Below are positions 22,670 through 34,640 of a stretch of DNA of 64,000 nt, piece after piece. The notes beneath the pieces are model-generated. The model did no database searches. It worked only from the letters and a program-made list of their open reading frames with translations, and was not told the DNA's origin. The position numbers were made by a program, and so were the translations under genes. The stretch is from Schistosoma haematobium. Its lineage: Eukaryota > Platyhelminthes > Trematoda > Strigeidida > Schistosomatidae. Where the stretch lies: NCBI RefSeq assembly GCF_000699445.3, contig NC_067201.1:20067001-20131000 (forward strand), written 5' to 3'. Position 1 is the stretch's first letter, and each line of letters begins with the position of its first letter.

Positions 22670-23620
22670 AAGTTGTTGCTCCAGGAATGGCCTGCGTCAA
22701 CACCTCAACTAAAGATAAGGAATAAAGTAGTCTAACGCGTTGACAACTTCACTCATGTTGGAAGTCTGATCAGCCCTAAGGGGTTGATGTCTGACGAAAT
22801 CTCAGCACGGATCCAAAAAGCTCGTTTGGCTTTTTCCAACTTACGTCACATACGGCGAAAACAAGTTATTCGTCTATAAATTAACGGACGAGTATACTCC
22901 CCAGTAGTTCGTTCTGTTATACTTTACGGCTGCGAAACGTGGCCATTAAGAGTAGAAGATACTCGTAAGTTACTAGTATTCGACCACGGAGGTCTTAGAA
23001 ATGTTGCTCGCATCTGCTGGTATCACCGGGCAAGTAATAATGAATTATACGCAGGGTACTAGGGAATGATTGTAAATCAGTTTATGAGGTTGTGAATCTT
23101 CATCGAGTGAGGTGGTTGAGTCACGAGTTACGTATGCCTGAACACCGATTACCACAACACGTAATGCTGACTAGTGTTGGAGATGGTTGGAAGAAAGTTA
23201 AGGGTAACCAAACCAAAATGTGGCATCAGTCCACAAAGTCACTAGCTTCTAGTCTGAGCCATGTTGGTAGATGCAGACTACTTGGTTGGGGTCCGCGTGA
23301 CTATTGTAACCAATGGTTGGAGACTCTTAGTGACATGGCTGAGAATCAATCACAATGACGTAGATGTATACAGTCTCTGTCTTCCCTTAAACTATGAGAT
23401 GAAAATTGCTTTATATCTTTCTTTCTACGAACTAATTATTTATTCCTGTACTATATCCTTATACACAATCTTTCTTTTATATATTACCACCATTGAATTA
23501 ACTACTTCTATGAACCTGGTGTTCATCTTGCTGTGCTAATGAGGTGTGGTAACTTAGACCGATGTATATATGTGCCTGGTTCTACCTTGTAGCTGACTGA
23601 ATCAAATAAACTGAATTAAT
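22670..23620 (+). mobile_element. LINE-B 3' part
   Basis: This is a longer copy of the element seen at 1-600. Frames give FYGCETW-like and VRWLSHELRMPEHRLP, then VGRCRLLGWGPRD and a 3' UTR with TATATGTGCCTGGT. The end is GTAGCTGACTGAATC. It has several frameshifts and is inactive. Confidence 0.8.
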
Positions 23621-24089
23621 TATTACTTTTTTAGTTCAGAAATCATTCAACCGATGCCTTGATCATTTTAGCTTTATCGTTATTTTCATCTTCAAACCGA
23701 AAATATTCAAGGGTATTGTGATTATTACTGATATTGCTGGTACAATCAAACAGTCGATTATCTAATGTTGCATTATTTAATAAGTCTATTCTTAGATAAC
23801 TTTCATTAGCGAACTTGAAGTAGTACCACTCAATGATGAATTCAATCATAAAAACATCAATAAATGTAGGAAATTTATTGATGAGATTATGTATAAATAA
23901 TCAAATCGGTAAAAACTGGTGTAAGAATTCAGTCATTGCTACTTTAAAGGCAGTGATTTCATTTCAATACCGATACAGTAGTAAGTTTGAAAACCAAAAT
24001 AGCATACAGATATACGATGACGTGAAGTTCAATCACATACAGTGTGAGATAGTTGGTTGTGTAATATCATAACTCGACTGAAGTTAGAC

Positions 24090-24490
24090 AAGTACATCAT
24101 TGATTCCGTGTCAGCTTTTCAAATGAAAAGCGTTTGCGAGCGAAAACCGAAGTCTAAAGATTCATTCCTGGATGAGAGGTCGCAGGCGCACACTTCTGAG
24201 TCGTCCCATACTAAGACCAAACAGTTGTCCGGTGTCTCGTTTTTTCGTGATGGTCTAGCTGAGATCGGTACGTGATTAAAACTATGAAAATATGGTGGTC
24301 TGTTTGGAAACATTTAAACAGAAATGATGAAATACTTTAAATTGATAGTTAAGTGCTTAAGATGCTCAATATCCAGTCCTAGACTCGAACCTCGTTCCAC
24401 CTATTTCGGTCTAGGTGAATAGATAGTATGGTTAACATTTAAGCTAAAAGTGTGGCTCGTACCCAAGTACCTGGTGAAAGAGTTATGGAA
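24090..24490 (+). mobile_element. Old SINE-A copy followed by family E tRNA-like repeat
   Basis: 24090-24290 is a diverged SINE-A (GGTCGCAGGCGCACACTTCTG, GGTGTCTCG, TGGTCTAGCTGAGATCGG). 24345-24490 resembles 28255-28415: a tRNA-like B box (GACTCGAACC) followed by CACCTATTTCGGTCTAGG and GTGTGGCT. No hammerhead is seen in family E. Confidence 0.5.
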
Positions 24491-24954
24491 AAAATCCTTC
24501 TTTAGGAAACAATCAACGAATAGTGCGCTAGATATATTTTACAGGTTGAATTTGAAAAGTTGTTGACGTATGAAATCCATAGTACTCATTATTCTATACA
24601 TTGAAACCTTAGACTAAGAAAATTGAAGAAAGGTTTAACGTATGTTTAGCGTCTTTCAATCAAATCATACAAATTGTTGTCTTTAAATAAACGTCCTTAA
24701 AACAATAACATTAAAGAGAATAGCTGATTTATTATAATGACCGTAAGGACCATCACTAGACTGAATGGTCTCGTGACTGTCATTATCAATGCACATTGAA
24801 TCAATCCATCAACACATTTTTAATTTTATTCAGATGAACAAATACACTGAGATCTAACGAGTATAATACATCATCAAAAATTAATAACAAAAAGGCGGGG
24901 TTTATTGATGAGGCTAAAGCCTATGTTACATATGCACAAATACAGCCTACTTTG

Positions 24955-25320
24955 ATGTACAACATTCATTGGAGTAGAAGAAGATTTGAAGAATGTTAGT
25001 AACATCCGATTCAAGATGTGGCAACAGACTGGTAAGTCCTTGAGTAGATTGTGTTAGTAGATCCAGACGACCTGATTGGTGTCTATGAGATAACCATGAA
25101 TAGGTATTACAGACAATGAGTGACAAGGATCAGAATCACTCTTCATGTTTATCTCCATACGCTTTATTCATCGAATTCATCTATTCTTTTCGAATAAGAC
25201 TAATAATATCTGGTCTTTATCACCGTCGTTGCAACTACTAACATTGCTATTCCTTTGTTACTCTTCTTTTCCATTTTATCTCGTTATGATAATGTGGTAC
25301 AGTAACTTGGGTTGGTAGAC
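24955..25320 (+). mobile_element. Very diverged LINE-B 3' end
   Basis: The order of blocks (AAGATGTGGCAACAGACTGG, AGATCCAGACGACCTGATTGG, then a GGTACAGTAACTTGG-like tail) matches 23200-23590 at low identity. It is an ancient copy. Confidence 0.5.
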
Positions 25321-25536
25321 ATTTATGCCAGCCTCTACCCTAATTAAAATTTAAACGACAATCAGTTTAACAATTAATTTTACATAATAAGATATGCCAG
25401 ACTTAAATCTGCTTGACCTGATTCTAGTTTAAGATTGCACATTAGAATCAGAAATTTGTTTCAAAGAGTTTTGGTTCCTACAGAACTGTTATCAAGTTAA
25501 AGCACTAATACTGATAGGGTTTCAATTCATTCACTA

Positions 25537-25915
25537 TTAAATCATGATTTCCGAAAACCATTTAAATTTTATTTCATTCACAAACAATTTCCTCAACCTA
25601 TGTAAGATCTTAGAGCAAGAATCCAAAAACAGTTCTAGAACCTCTCTAAATGAAATATTTAGGATAAATATATATCTAAAAGGGAAATTTTTGAAAACAT
25701 GGATGCATAAGTATAGTAGAATAGCAACAATGAAGTACTTTAACAAGAAGCGAATTTTCATACTTGATTGTGTGTCTCGTCTCCTAAATAATGGTTCTCG
25801 ATTCTTCGTAATACAAATGCTCAAATCAATTGATAGGATTAGTGAAATGATTGCAATAGGTAAAGTGAAAACTTGCTCCCCCAACTACTTAACAAATATC
25901 AACGGAATAGATTAG
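25537..25915 (+). other. Unsupported 123-codon ORF with antisense ORF
   Basis: The longest plus frame outside recognised elements runs 25544-25915, with a 115-codon frame exactly antisense to it. The translation is Ile/Lys/Phe-rich and I recognise nothing in it. Paired long frames on both strands usually mean locally stop-poor sequence. It lies in kinase intron 1. It could be a fragment of an old mobile element or a small gene. Confidence 0.15.
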
Positions 25916-26504
25916 ATAAGATTAAACTACTAGCCGTTCGGTCAAATATATTCAATCAGTCAGTTACAACGCAAGACCAGGCACATACATGCATCGGTTC
26001 AAGTTGCCATCGCAAATCATACATGAAATAGTCAAGTCAGATATTATAATTTATCAAATAACAAATAACTTTTTAAATATAAAAGTCAAGGTCATAAAAC
26101 AACTGATGATTTGGCAAACAACCATGTTACAACACTACAATGTTTCAAGTTAAAACAATTGATAAGAACAGTAATTATGAACCAGCTTTTATTAATATGA
26201 CGGCTGATTTATCTAGATTTTCAATTTGTTTTATTTAACTGACGAAAAGCCGATCATTTTGTATCATGTAAATCCTTTATTATCATTAACAGTGCTACTA
26301 ATCTTACGTCTTTGGCATCCACCCTGAAAATTTCATTCAGCTAAGTTAATGAGGTCTAACAATTTGAATCAATCTATATATGTACCAGGTTTTATATTTG
26401 CGTCCAACTAACGGATTAATCAAATGTGTTATTTTTGTGATACACTTAGTATTTCAGTCAACATAGCTGTGATTGATACTAACTTCATTGAAATGTGATT
26501 TCAG

Positions 26505-26985
26505 TCAGTCAGCAAAAACGTAAAACTTCGTACGCACACATATCAGCACAAGTTGCCATACCACATTAGCACACAGATACAATTGTCGATTCAAAACCCA
26601 TAGTGGTAGAGGTAGTAAAAGTATAAACAGTAATGGGAAAGATTATGGTTTGTGGATGTTATTCAAGGAGTATAATCTAGTGAAATAAATTTGGAAAGAG
26701 AAAAAAAGAAAGGGATAAGAAGAATTCAGAAGATTAGAGTTTGGGAGAACATAAAGAGTGGATGCGCCTGTGTCATCGCAAACGATTTTGAGCCATGTCA
26801 TTCAAGGTCTCTAACCATCAGTTGCTATCGTTTCGCGGTCCCCAACCAGGTAGTCTACACCTACCAACATGACTAGTCCACTTGTCAGTGACTTCATGTA
26901 TTTGTGCCGTGTTTTGTTCTGGTCGCCCCTACCTTTCTTCCAACTTACTCCCACACCATAAAACATCGCTCTTCGGGGTAATCAA
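26505..26985 (-). mobile_element. LINE-B 3' end, minus strand
   Basis: Reverse complement of the LINE-B tail: the GTAGTCTACACCTACCAAC and CTTTCTTCCAACTTACTCCC blocks match the RT C-terminal region. Short LINE-B tail scraps also lie at about 25950-26030 (minus) and 26340-26420 (plus). The cluster suggests repeated insertion into one another. Confidence 0.65.
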
Positions 26986-27339
26986 TAGTGAATTAATGTT
27001 AATGTTAAAGATTTTCTTAATTCTTTGATAATTTTGATAAGGAAGATAAAAAAAAAGTAGTAAAACAAGGGTGCGAACATTTAACTGTTTAGTAATTGTT
27101 TTTATTACATGGTAATTGATCCTAAATACCTTTGAATAAAATCATTGTCAAGGATAAATTTATCAAAATCTAAATATGATAAAATAATTCAGAATTTTCG
27201 CCAAAATCAATCTATAAGTATGTTAGCTTTTAATATTGATTTTACTATCATGTAAACATTGAAGAGTAGTCATAAAATAAGGATCACTGTGTATGATTAT
27301 ATCATACATAATAGTTTGTGTTATTATGGTTTTTGACAT
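26986..27339. other. Intron sequence, nothing recognised
   Basis: AT-rich, with no frame or repeat that I can name. Confidence 0.45.
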
Positions 27340-27540
27340 TCTAAACCACAACTGATCAATCTCTACTGATATCTATGTATTCTGAACGGATTGCTTTGAT
27401 ATTGAATTTTAGTAACAAGATTTTAGTCCCAGAGTGAACATCAACTCTGAGATGTGAGTACATCCAGTTGACGAGTCCTAAATAGAATAAAACGCGCGTT
27501 CTGGATTCCACTGCTAACTACTATCCATCTTTGCTTATAA
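27340..27540 (+). mobile_element. S-alpha copy with degraded hammerhead
   Basis: The copy contains CCCAGAGTGAACATCAACTC followed by the hammerhead (27457-27510). The core has UUGACGA (position 3 is U), stem II is broken and GAAA has become AAAA. It should be inactive. It is the same subtype as the minus copy at 20765-20900. Confidence 0.7.
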
Positions 27541-27589
27541 AGGTTTTAATATGTTTGGACTTTAGCTAACAGTGTAAGTTAAAAGAATT

Positions 27590-28000
27590 AGGGGCAGCCA
27601 AACCAAAACGTGGCATCAGTGCTTGAAGACACTAACTTCTAGTCTGAGCCATGTTGGTAGATGCAGACTACTTGGTTGGGGTTCGCGTGACTTTCGTAAC
27701 CGATGGTTAAGGACTCTTGGTGACATGGCTCAGAATCGATCACAATGGCGTCGGTACATACACTCCCTGTTTTCCCTCAAACTAAGAGATTAAAATCACT
27801 TCATATCTTTCTTTCTACTAAATAATTCTTTCTTCCTGTACTGTATCCTTATATGCAATCTTTCTCCTATATATTACCACCTTTGACCTAATCACTCCTA
27901 TGAATCCGGTGTTCATCTTGCTGTGCTAATGAGGTATGGCAACTTGGACCGATGCATATATGTGCCTGGTCCTACGTTGTAGCTGACTGACTGAAGTTAA
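27590..28000 (+). mobile_element. LINE-B 3' end
   Basis: Nearly the same sequence as 23200-23600, from CCAAACCAAAACGTGGCATC to GTAGCTGACTGACTG. 5'-truncated. Confidence 0.8.
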
Positions 28001-28074
28001 GACAAGCGTTTCCTTTTATTTAGGATTTATAAGCTAAATTTACTCACATTTAAGCCGTAGTTTGAACATTGTAC

Positions 28075-28252
28075 TAGAAAGGAAGGCCTAGGACAAAGTG
28101 GGTTGGAGAATGCTGGTTGGCGGTCTATGCTCCATTGGGAGTAACAGGCGTAGGTAAGTTGAACATTAAAATTACTGGAACATAGGTACTATCAGTTTAT
28201 GAGTCTTAAGTTGAACAAAACTCAAGTCCTTGACTCCACTACTAACTATAAG
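28075..28252 (+). mobile_element. RTE-like tail scrap and S-alpha hammerhead remnant
   Basis: 28075-28160 is the last ~80 bp of the RTE-like family (GACAAAGTGGGTTGGAGAAT to GTAACAGGCGTAGG). 28195-28252 reads like a decayed S-alpha hammerhead 3' half: TATGAGTCTTAAG, GAACAAAACTC, then GTCCTTGACTCCACTACTAA. Confidence 0.55.
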
Positions 28253-28254
28253 TA

Positions 28255-28415
28255 CAATGGTGGCCTAATGATTAAAACATTCGAATATCGATCACTAGAC
28301 CCTAAGTTCGAATCCCAAGTCTACCTATTTAGGTTTAAGCAACCGGATAATGTGATCAATCTGTACACTTGAAGTGTGGCTTATCATTAAGCACCTGCCA
28401 AATGAGTTAATTTAA
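28255..28415 (+). repeat. Family E tRNA-like repeat
   Basis: A-box-like GTGGCCTAATGATTAAA and B box AAGTTCGAATCCC are followed by CTACCTATTTAGGTTTAAG and GTGTGGCTTATC. It is related to 24345-24490, and a weaker relative lies near 30330-30440. It does not fold as an intact tRNA. Confidence 0.5.
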
Positions 28416-28884
28416 TTCAGCATTATTTAATATAAATGGATTAAGCTCTACTATTCATGAAAATGAATGATTTTAATACCCATAATATAAGATTTCAAAT
28501 GTCAAAAAAATTCTAAGAACATCATGATGATAAAAATTCATTAAGAAATCATATTCATTAGACATTGTATATAAAAGGCGCCTAGTAACAATAGAACAAT
28601 AAAATAGGTATGTGTATAGACGACTCTCAATTATAATTCTTTATATTTATTAGTATTAGTTAGAATAAAAGTAAATAAACAATAAATATTGAACAATTTT
28701 CAAATATTGAAAATTAATTTAAACAAAATATTGTAACGAAGGTAAACCTATATAATTGTAAGTTTACATGAATGAACTGGCGCTAATTCAGTGTTAATCT
28801 AGTTACGAACTAATAACTTCAAACCTCGACCAGATTATAGATTTCTCTTAGAATATAGGAGTATGAAGCATAATGTTTCTTCTT
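28416..28884. other. Intron sequence, nothing recognised
   Basis: AT-rich, no features. Confidence 0.45.
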
Positions 28885-29400
28885 TTATTTGAACACATAA
28901 ATATTGGTAAAAATGGGCACCGAATACATATGATTCACACAAGTCACTTGATTTGTATGCGGGTTGTATTACTACTACCCGGATGTCTAGACCGAAACAG
29001 GTGGTTTTCTTAGGTGGCCACACTCAGTAGAGTCTTTGACCTGAAGGTCTGATCCACAAGGCAGTGGAGTAACGTCAAGTGATGCAGTCTCATGGCAGCC
29101 GGTGACCAATAAATGGTTCATACACCATTTGTTCCCTCAGGATCGTGGAGCTCATGTACACTATTGTTTGGTAATGAGGGTTTTTCAACTCACCTAGGTG
29201 AACCTTCCGTGTCCACCGACCCAGTTGAAGCGCCAGTCATTCACTTTTTGTCCTCTCAATTTCGTAAACAATACCGCTGTAGCGAGAATGCAGTGAGTAG
29301 GATTTCCCTGTCAGTGGTTGTATGTATACGAGTGGTCAGTTGAGAGCATTTCGAGAGGGATAGCTGACTCTCCCCACTTTCAGCCGTATTAGGGCATAAC
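28885..29400 (-). mobile_element. Family C retroposon, full-length-like copy
   Basis: Same family and orientation as 17715-18215. The A-rich tail is at the left (TTTTATTTGAACACATAAAT) and the GGGCATAAC end is at the right. No ORF. Confidence 0.65.
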
Positions 29401-30955
29401 TAATCATTATCTTATGAACGATTGTATAATATTTCTCTTAACATTAAAAATACATAATTGGGAAATGAGCATTCTTTTCAAAAACTTCTTATCAGGTTTT
29501 TATTTTGTTTTATTAATAATCCTAAATTCATTTAGTCTATTTCTTAAGAGAAAAAAAAGCATTTTGCTTTAAAGTTGACTATCCGTTTGGAACATTAATT
29601 TGATTGTATAACTGTAGGATCTGATTAAAACTTATTCAAAATAATGTTCTTCTTTCATATTATCTTTGTACTTAAGCAACTATTATTATTTTTAAAATAT
29701 TGAGTATGTAGATTTTTTTAGAGATAAGAAATTTACGGATATATAAAGGTATATTTGTTCATTCTTGTATGTCAATCATAGAACTAAATGTATAAATAGA
29801 ATTTATTGTTGTTACTTAGTTGGAATCATAAGATAAACATTTAGAATATATTTAACTGATTAAAACTATCCCTTTTCTTGAGACATGATATATGCATAGT
29901 AACATTTCAACCAATGTTAATAATCAGAACCGTTAGTTTTTTGGTTAATCTTCGCTGTATATAGATACCAATTGTAAGAACCTGTTCAGTGTAAGAAATT
30001 AGCGTAGATTTTTAAGTATTTTTAACCAGCTAACAGAATCTATCTGGTTACGTTACAGTGATATATGGATTCTATAGACACTTGTCATCAAGGTAACAGA
30101 ATGAAGATATTGATGTTTAGGTCACAATAATGAATAGTCTTTGTTACTACGATCAGGATTAGTAAATAACGTGTTGTATTGTACTGTAATGCCAACTAGC
30201 AACAAACCACACCTTCATTTAATCTTTTCACTGTATTTTTTTAATTCTCTATACCTATTACCATCTGTACCGTTTTCTGCTAGTCATTGCTGTGATCAGT
30301 AAGCATAAAAGTCGTTGTGTCTTTGTGTATGGAATCAATGGTTTAGTTGTCTAAGCAATTTTCTTTCGACTAATAGATCACAGGTTCAAGCCCCATTGTT
30401 TTGATCATTTGGGTACTATAACTAGTCTTCATATATACGGAGGACATAGTTTACAAGTGAATATTTAAACATATACTTGGGTTTTGAGACATGTTATGTG
30501 AATATAAAACCTCGGATACCCCGATGTCCTTATTAAACTTCTAATATAAATTTTTGAAATAATTTCAAAAGTTTAATTGTTAAAACGAAGTTAGAGGTTC
30601 CCTGATTGGTTGAAGATTGAATAGTGGCCAATGTTATGTATGCTCACTCCTTCCAAGTGCTGGTAGAACTCTATCGATTAAATTTAAATGTGGTCATCAG
30701 TTTAAGTAACCCAAAACCTCGTTCACTACGTTAAAGTGTAAGTTGGTAATGGTTGAAATTGGTTGATAGGACACCCTGATCCACCGATGTTCTATTCTGT
30801 TAGTCACACGTCAGTAAAGTGAATACGCTGTGTTGAGAAAACTGGTACTTGATAGAATTCGATAAGCATTAAGAACGGTTTGAAAGCCATAACAACAGTC
30901 ACCACTCAGTAGTCAATTAGATGTAAATATGTATCAGTCCTACAGGTTACTTTCA
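29401..30955. other. Intron sequence, mostly unrecognised
   Basis: A weak tRNA-like block (CAGGTTCAAGCCCC) lies at about 30330-30440, and 30590-30710 resembles 11130-11225. No coding signal is seen. Confidence 0.45.
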
Positions 30956-31135
30956 ACCATAGTAGCTGAATGGTAATGTCTGAGTGTGGAGCTGTTTAAA
31001 ACGGGTTCAAATCCTCCGGAAAGTATGGATTCCTTGACGATTACAAGTACACTTTGTTAACGAGCACCAAATTGCTCGAAACTTATTTCAATCAGGGTTT
31101 TATGTTGACTGCCTCCAACCGACACCATTTTATAA
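30956..31135 (+). mobile_element. SINE-B copy, diverged
   Basis: A-box-like TAGCTGAATGG and B box GGGTTCAAATCC are followed by the SINE-B body. The hammerhead part (about 31051-31110) has UUAACGA and GAAA, but stem III carries an insertion. Inactive. Confidence 0.6.
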
Positions 31136-31199
31136 TGAACGGCTTAGTAGTTTATTGGCTTATACGTATGATATTAACTTTCTATGATTAATAACAACA

Positions 31200-31345
31200 A
31201 TATTCAAATGCTTCGGCCTAGGCATCCGGGCAGTAGTAATACAGCCCATACACAAATCAAGTGATTTGTGTGAAGCATATTTATTCGTTGCCCCTCTGTG
31301 CCAATATTTATGTGTTCAAATAAATAAATAATAAATAAGTTATGA
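31200..31345 (+). mobile_element. 5'-truncated family C copy
   Basis: It begins at TTCGGCC and ends in AAATAAATAAATAATAAATA. It is truncated at the same internal position as 2574-2697. Confidence 0.6.
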
Positions 31346-31954
31346 AGAGTTTACTATTATTTAACAATATATTTCTTCATAACTGAAACAACGACAGGTC
31401 AGTCAATAATAAGTGACTAACACACACTTCACTTAAACAATTAACATCGCAATAAATACAAGGAAACGAACGACACTACAACCAAATTAACATGATATGT
31501 ATTTATCAATTAATTAGACTTTATATGATTTATTACAAAGCTGTATTCTATTTTTGTTTGAGCCTCACAGTTCACCAAACGGGTCAAAAAATGTTCCATT
31601 CAACTAATACGTAACACTCGGCTATGGTTACATAACCTCAGAGTACCAAAATGAGTATTTAACGTGAAATAATTGGCAACAGATACCGACAATTTACTAA
31701 ATAAAATAAATCTTATACTGAGGAGAACCAAGTTTTATATTTGCCCAGAGACTAAATCTTACTTAAATTCACTGAGAAGGTAGATATCATTACTAATTAT
31801 TATAATTAAAACTTTTTTTTCAAATAAAGATCTACACTTATAATTCACTAGTTAGTGAAACATCATTTCAATCATTAAAATGATGTTTTGAATCCTAGAG
31901 AAAAAAACAATAACTCGAAGAAGAAATCAATTGGGATAAATGATAATCATTGAA
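31346..31954. other. Intron sequence, nothing recognised
   Basis: AT-rich, with no repeat or frame that I can name. Confidence 0.45.
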
Positions 31955-32335
31955 TTGACTTGGTATTGTTTTACTTGAATCTTCCCATTGGTGTTTAGAA
32001 CTGCAATTGATCAGTCTCTTATCGGCATATGTGCATACTGTGTGTATTTGCTTGATTCACAAGCATTATAAGCAAAAATGGATAGTGGCTCTATTCAAGT
32101 AAAGTATACCAAGTGAATTCAAACTTAACCTCATTGCACAAACAAGTGGCTATGAGGATTCAGTAGCTAAGTGGATAACGTGATAGCGTTTGAAGCGAAC
32201 GGTACTGGTTACGAGTCCCGGACTGAATATCAACTTTCATATGCAGGTACGTCCAGCTAACGAGTCCGAAATAGGACGAAATGCGCGTCCTGGATTCCAC
32301 TGGGAGCCACTATCCATCAATACTATTCATTTTTA
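31955..32335. mobile_element. Two S-alpha pieces in head-to-head orientation
   Basis: 31955-32090 is the reverse complement of the S-alpha 3' part seen at 59030-59180 (it contains AAAAATGGATAGTGGCT). From about 32090 a plus-strand copy begins, with A box TAGCTAAGTGG, B box GGTTACGAGTCCC and the hammerhead at 32246-32300. The junction makes an inverted pair. Confidence 0.7.
32246..32300 (+). ncRNA. S-alpha hammerhead, one core mutation
   Basis: Stem I (GTCCAG/CTGGAT), stem II (GTCC/GGAC), GAAA and GTC before the cleavage point are all present. The core reads CUAACGA, with the invariant G5 changed to A, which should abolish cleavage. Confidence 0.75.
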
Positions 32336-33464
32336 ATAAGTGACTTATCTCAATGTAGGTATGAATTGAAATCTCACTAAAACTCTGTAATCTCTAAAGC
32401 CGAACTAGATAGTGAATGTAATACGAAACCCAATTACGATGTAAGATTCTTTCATTACGCTGAATTATAAAAATTAACATCAAGAGAGTGTGTTAACGAG
32501 TCTGATTTTAACAAAAAAGTTATTATTTGATGTCTTCTTTTTTCCAATTGTAAATAACTTTATGAACTGATGCTACGCTTTGGTTTGGTAGCACATAGCT
32601 TTCTTCCAGACTACTGCTACAACAATAAACATAACTCTTTGAAGTATATGGTGTTTGGACAAACATAATACGTCTCATTCATCTCACATGATGATTTACT
32701 ATCTAAATATCCGATTTGTTATCCTTATTTAATACCTTATATCTAACTCTAGCTTTGCTAACTCAGTGGTCTCAAAAAACAGATCTGCAAAGCCCCGAGG
32801 GTATCTGTGACCAAATACTATTAGTCTACGAATGTCTTCTATTCTTCAAAATTATGTATTTCACCCATAGAATACCCATAAGCTTTTATTATATTGGCTT
32901 TGTTGACGTGTTCTGTGTCCATTGAAACACTGCTTTATCATATCCGGTCGTCAAACAAAGTGATACTAAAAGGTTTAGACTCGAGACGTTTACTCATTTT
33001 AAGCCGAAAAAAGAGGCAAATAATACGAATCATTAACTGTGTACTGCTTTTTCGTGTCTAAGTTAATAAATTATGTTTCTCGTAAAGGGGACAATGATGA
33101 GGAGTGACATTGAAAGTAAGATGAACTGAAATTTTAGAGCTAACAACACGTTATATAATATGGTTTCTACATAGTCTGAAAAATGTGTCATTAGAAGGCA
33201 ACTCTCATCAATATATCATGTCAATAGGAGAGCCAACACATATTTCATATGATATTGGGAAAGTGTTTCACTTTAATTTAGAGCTTCTCAACATTATGTG
33301 CCAATAAACTCCTACGAAACTGTGTCGAGAACCTTTGGTTCTCGTAATGAGCACGATATCTCGTGATGGACAAAAGAGTCGGAATTCCATGATCCACATT
33401 TCAAGTTTAAGTAAATTTGCGATCTAATAATTGAAAGCTAACTGCTTTAATAATTATCTCAATA
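32336..33464. other. Intron sequence, nothing recognised
   Basis: A 69-codon frame at 32716-32925 is hydrophobic and unsupported. No repeat family is seen. Confidence 0.45.
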
Positions 33465-33665
33465 GTTGAGATCATGAATCAACTGAAGCTAGACCACCAT
33501 GGAAAACCTGAAAGCACTGAACGGCGGTTTTGTCCTATTGTGGGACTCCTCAGCAGTGCGCATCCACGACCCCACCTCAAGAGATTCGAACCAAGGACCT
33601 ACCGGTCTCGCACGCGAACGCTTAACCACTAGACGACTGAGCCGGCATCCAACGGTGTTATTGTT
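33465..33665 (-). mobile_element. SINE-A copy, well preserved
   Basis: Minus strand: CTCAGTCGTCTAGTGGTTAA, B box GGTTCGAATCTC, hammerhead, then TTTTCCATGGTGGTCTAGC and TCATGATCTCAA. The hammerhead has intact CUGAGGA, stem I and stem II, but GAAA is AAAA and the cleavage-site C is lost. Confidence 0.8.
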
Positions 33666-33672
33666 AATGTGA

Positions 33673-34015
33673 TAAAGTAACTCACTGCGGAATCTAAGAA
33701 TGTTTCTCACTTTTTCATTTAAAATATTGACGATTGTTCAATTGTTTAATCACTTAAAATAGTGACAGAAGATTTTAATTTCAAGTAACATCATATCCGA
33801 TAACTTTCATCCTTAATCTTCATTATTCCTTATTAATCAATAATCATATATGTCCGAATCTCTCGAGATAAGGTTGTGGATGCGCACTGCTGAGGAGTCC
33901 CACAATAGGACAAGACGGTCATCCAGTGCTTCCAAGTTTTCCATGGTGGTCTAGCTTCAATTGACTCATGATATGAACTATTGAAATTACTATAATATTC
34001 ACAAAAACCCTTCTG
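33673..34015 (+). mobile_element. Chimeric SINE-A unit (copy 1 of a duplicated block)
   Basis: About 195 bp of unrelated sequence (TCTAAGAATGTTTCTCAC to TATTAATCAATAATCATATA) joins SINE-A exactly inside the B box region. The same junction and sequence occur at 60206-60540, so the chimera itself was copied. The hammerhead has CUGAGGA and perfect stem II, but GAAA reads AAGA. Confidence 0.75.
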
Positions 34016-34329
34016 ATAATAATAATTATCATGATTTCATTTGAATCCAATAATAAGAACATGTCTTTAGGAAAAATGATAATTATAATAAGATGAGGAA
34101 ATATGAAAAAAAACTAATTTAACAATCGCTTAGTGTCAAGTGTTTGACAGACATTAAAAATGAAATAGTATTTGTAAAATTCTTTGACTACAATGCCAAG
34201 TAAGAACTTTGGAGTTGTTATAAAATGCCACACCTAAGATCTCTACAAATATAATAACTAGTATGAAGGGACTTGTGAAGATTACAAAGTTTGCGTAGTT
34301 TTAGTCATGAACAGATTTTAGCTAGATTA

Positions 34330-34640
34330 ACATTTGAAACCAGTAAGCACTGGATAGCTGTTTTGTCCTAATATAAGACTTTCTAGCAGTACGTATTCAT
34401 GAACTCAGAATCGAGAATCAAACTAAAAACCTTCAATCTTGCGCGAACGTTGTACTTCCAGACAACTTAGCCGGTATCCAAAGGTACATATGTGTCATTT
34501 CAATCAATTCACGATACTGAGTAACTTTAATCCATTGTCTATAATGAATAAATATCTTAAACCCGACATGATTGAACTCCACTGTTTACAGCTTCCAGGT
34601 TTTCAATAGTGATCTAACTAATATCAGTTCGTAATTTAAA
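34330..34640 (-). mobile_element. Old SINE-A copy
   Basis: A strongly diverged minus-strand unit with the TGCTTACTGG and CAGCTATCCAGTGC blocks, and part of the 5' extension near 34490-34590. A plus scrap (TTTTCAATAGTGATCTAAC) follows. The hammerhead is lost. Confidence 0.55.
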
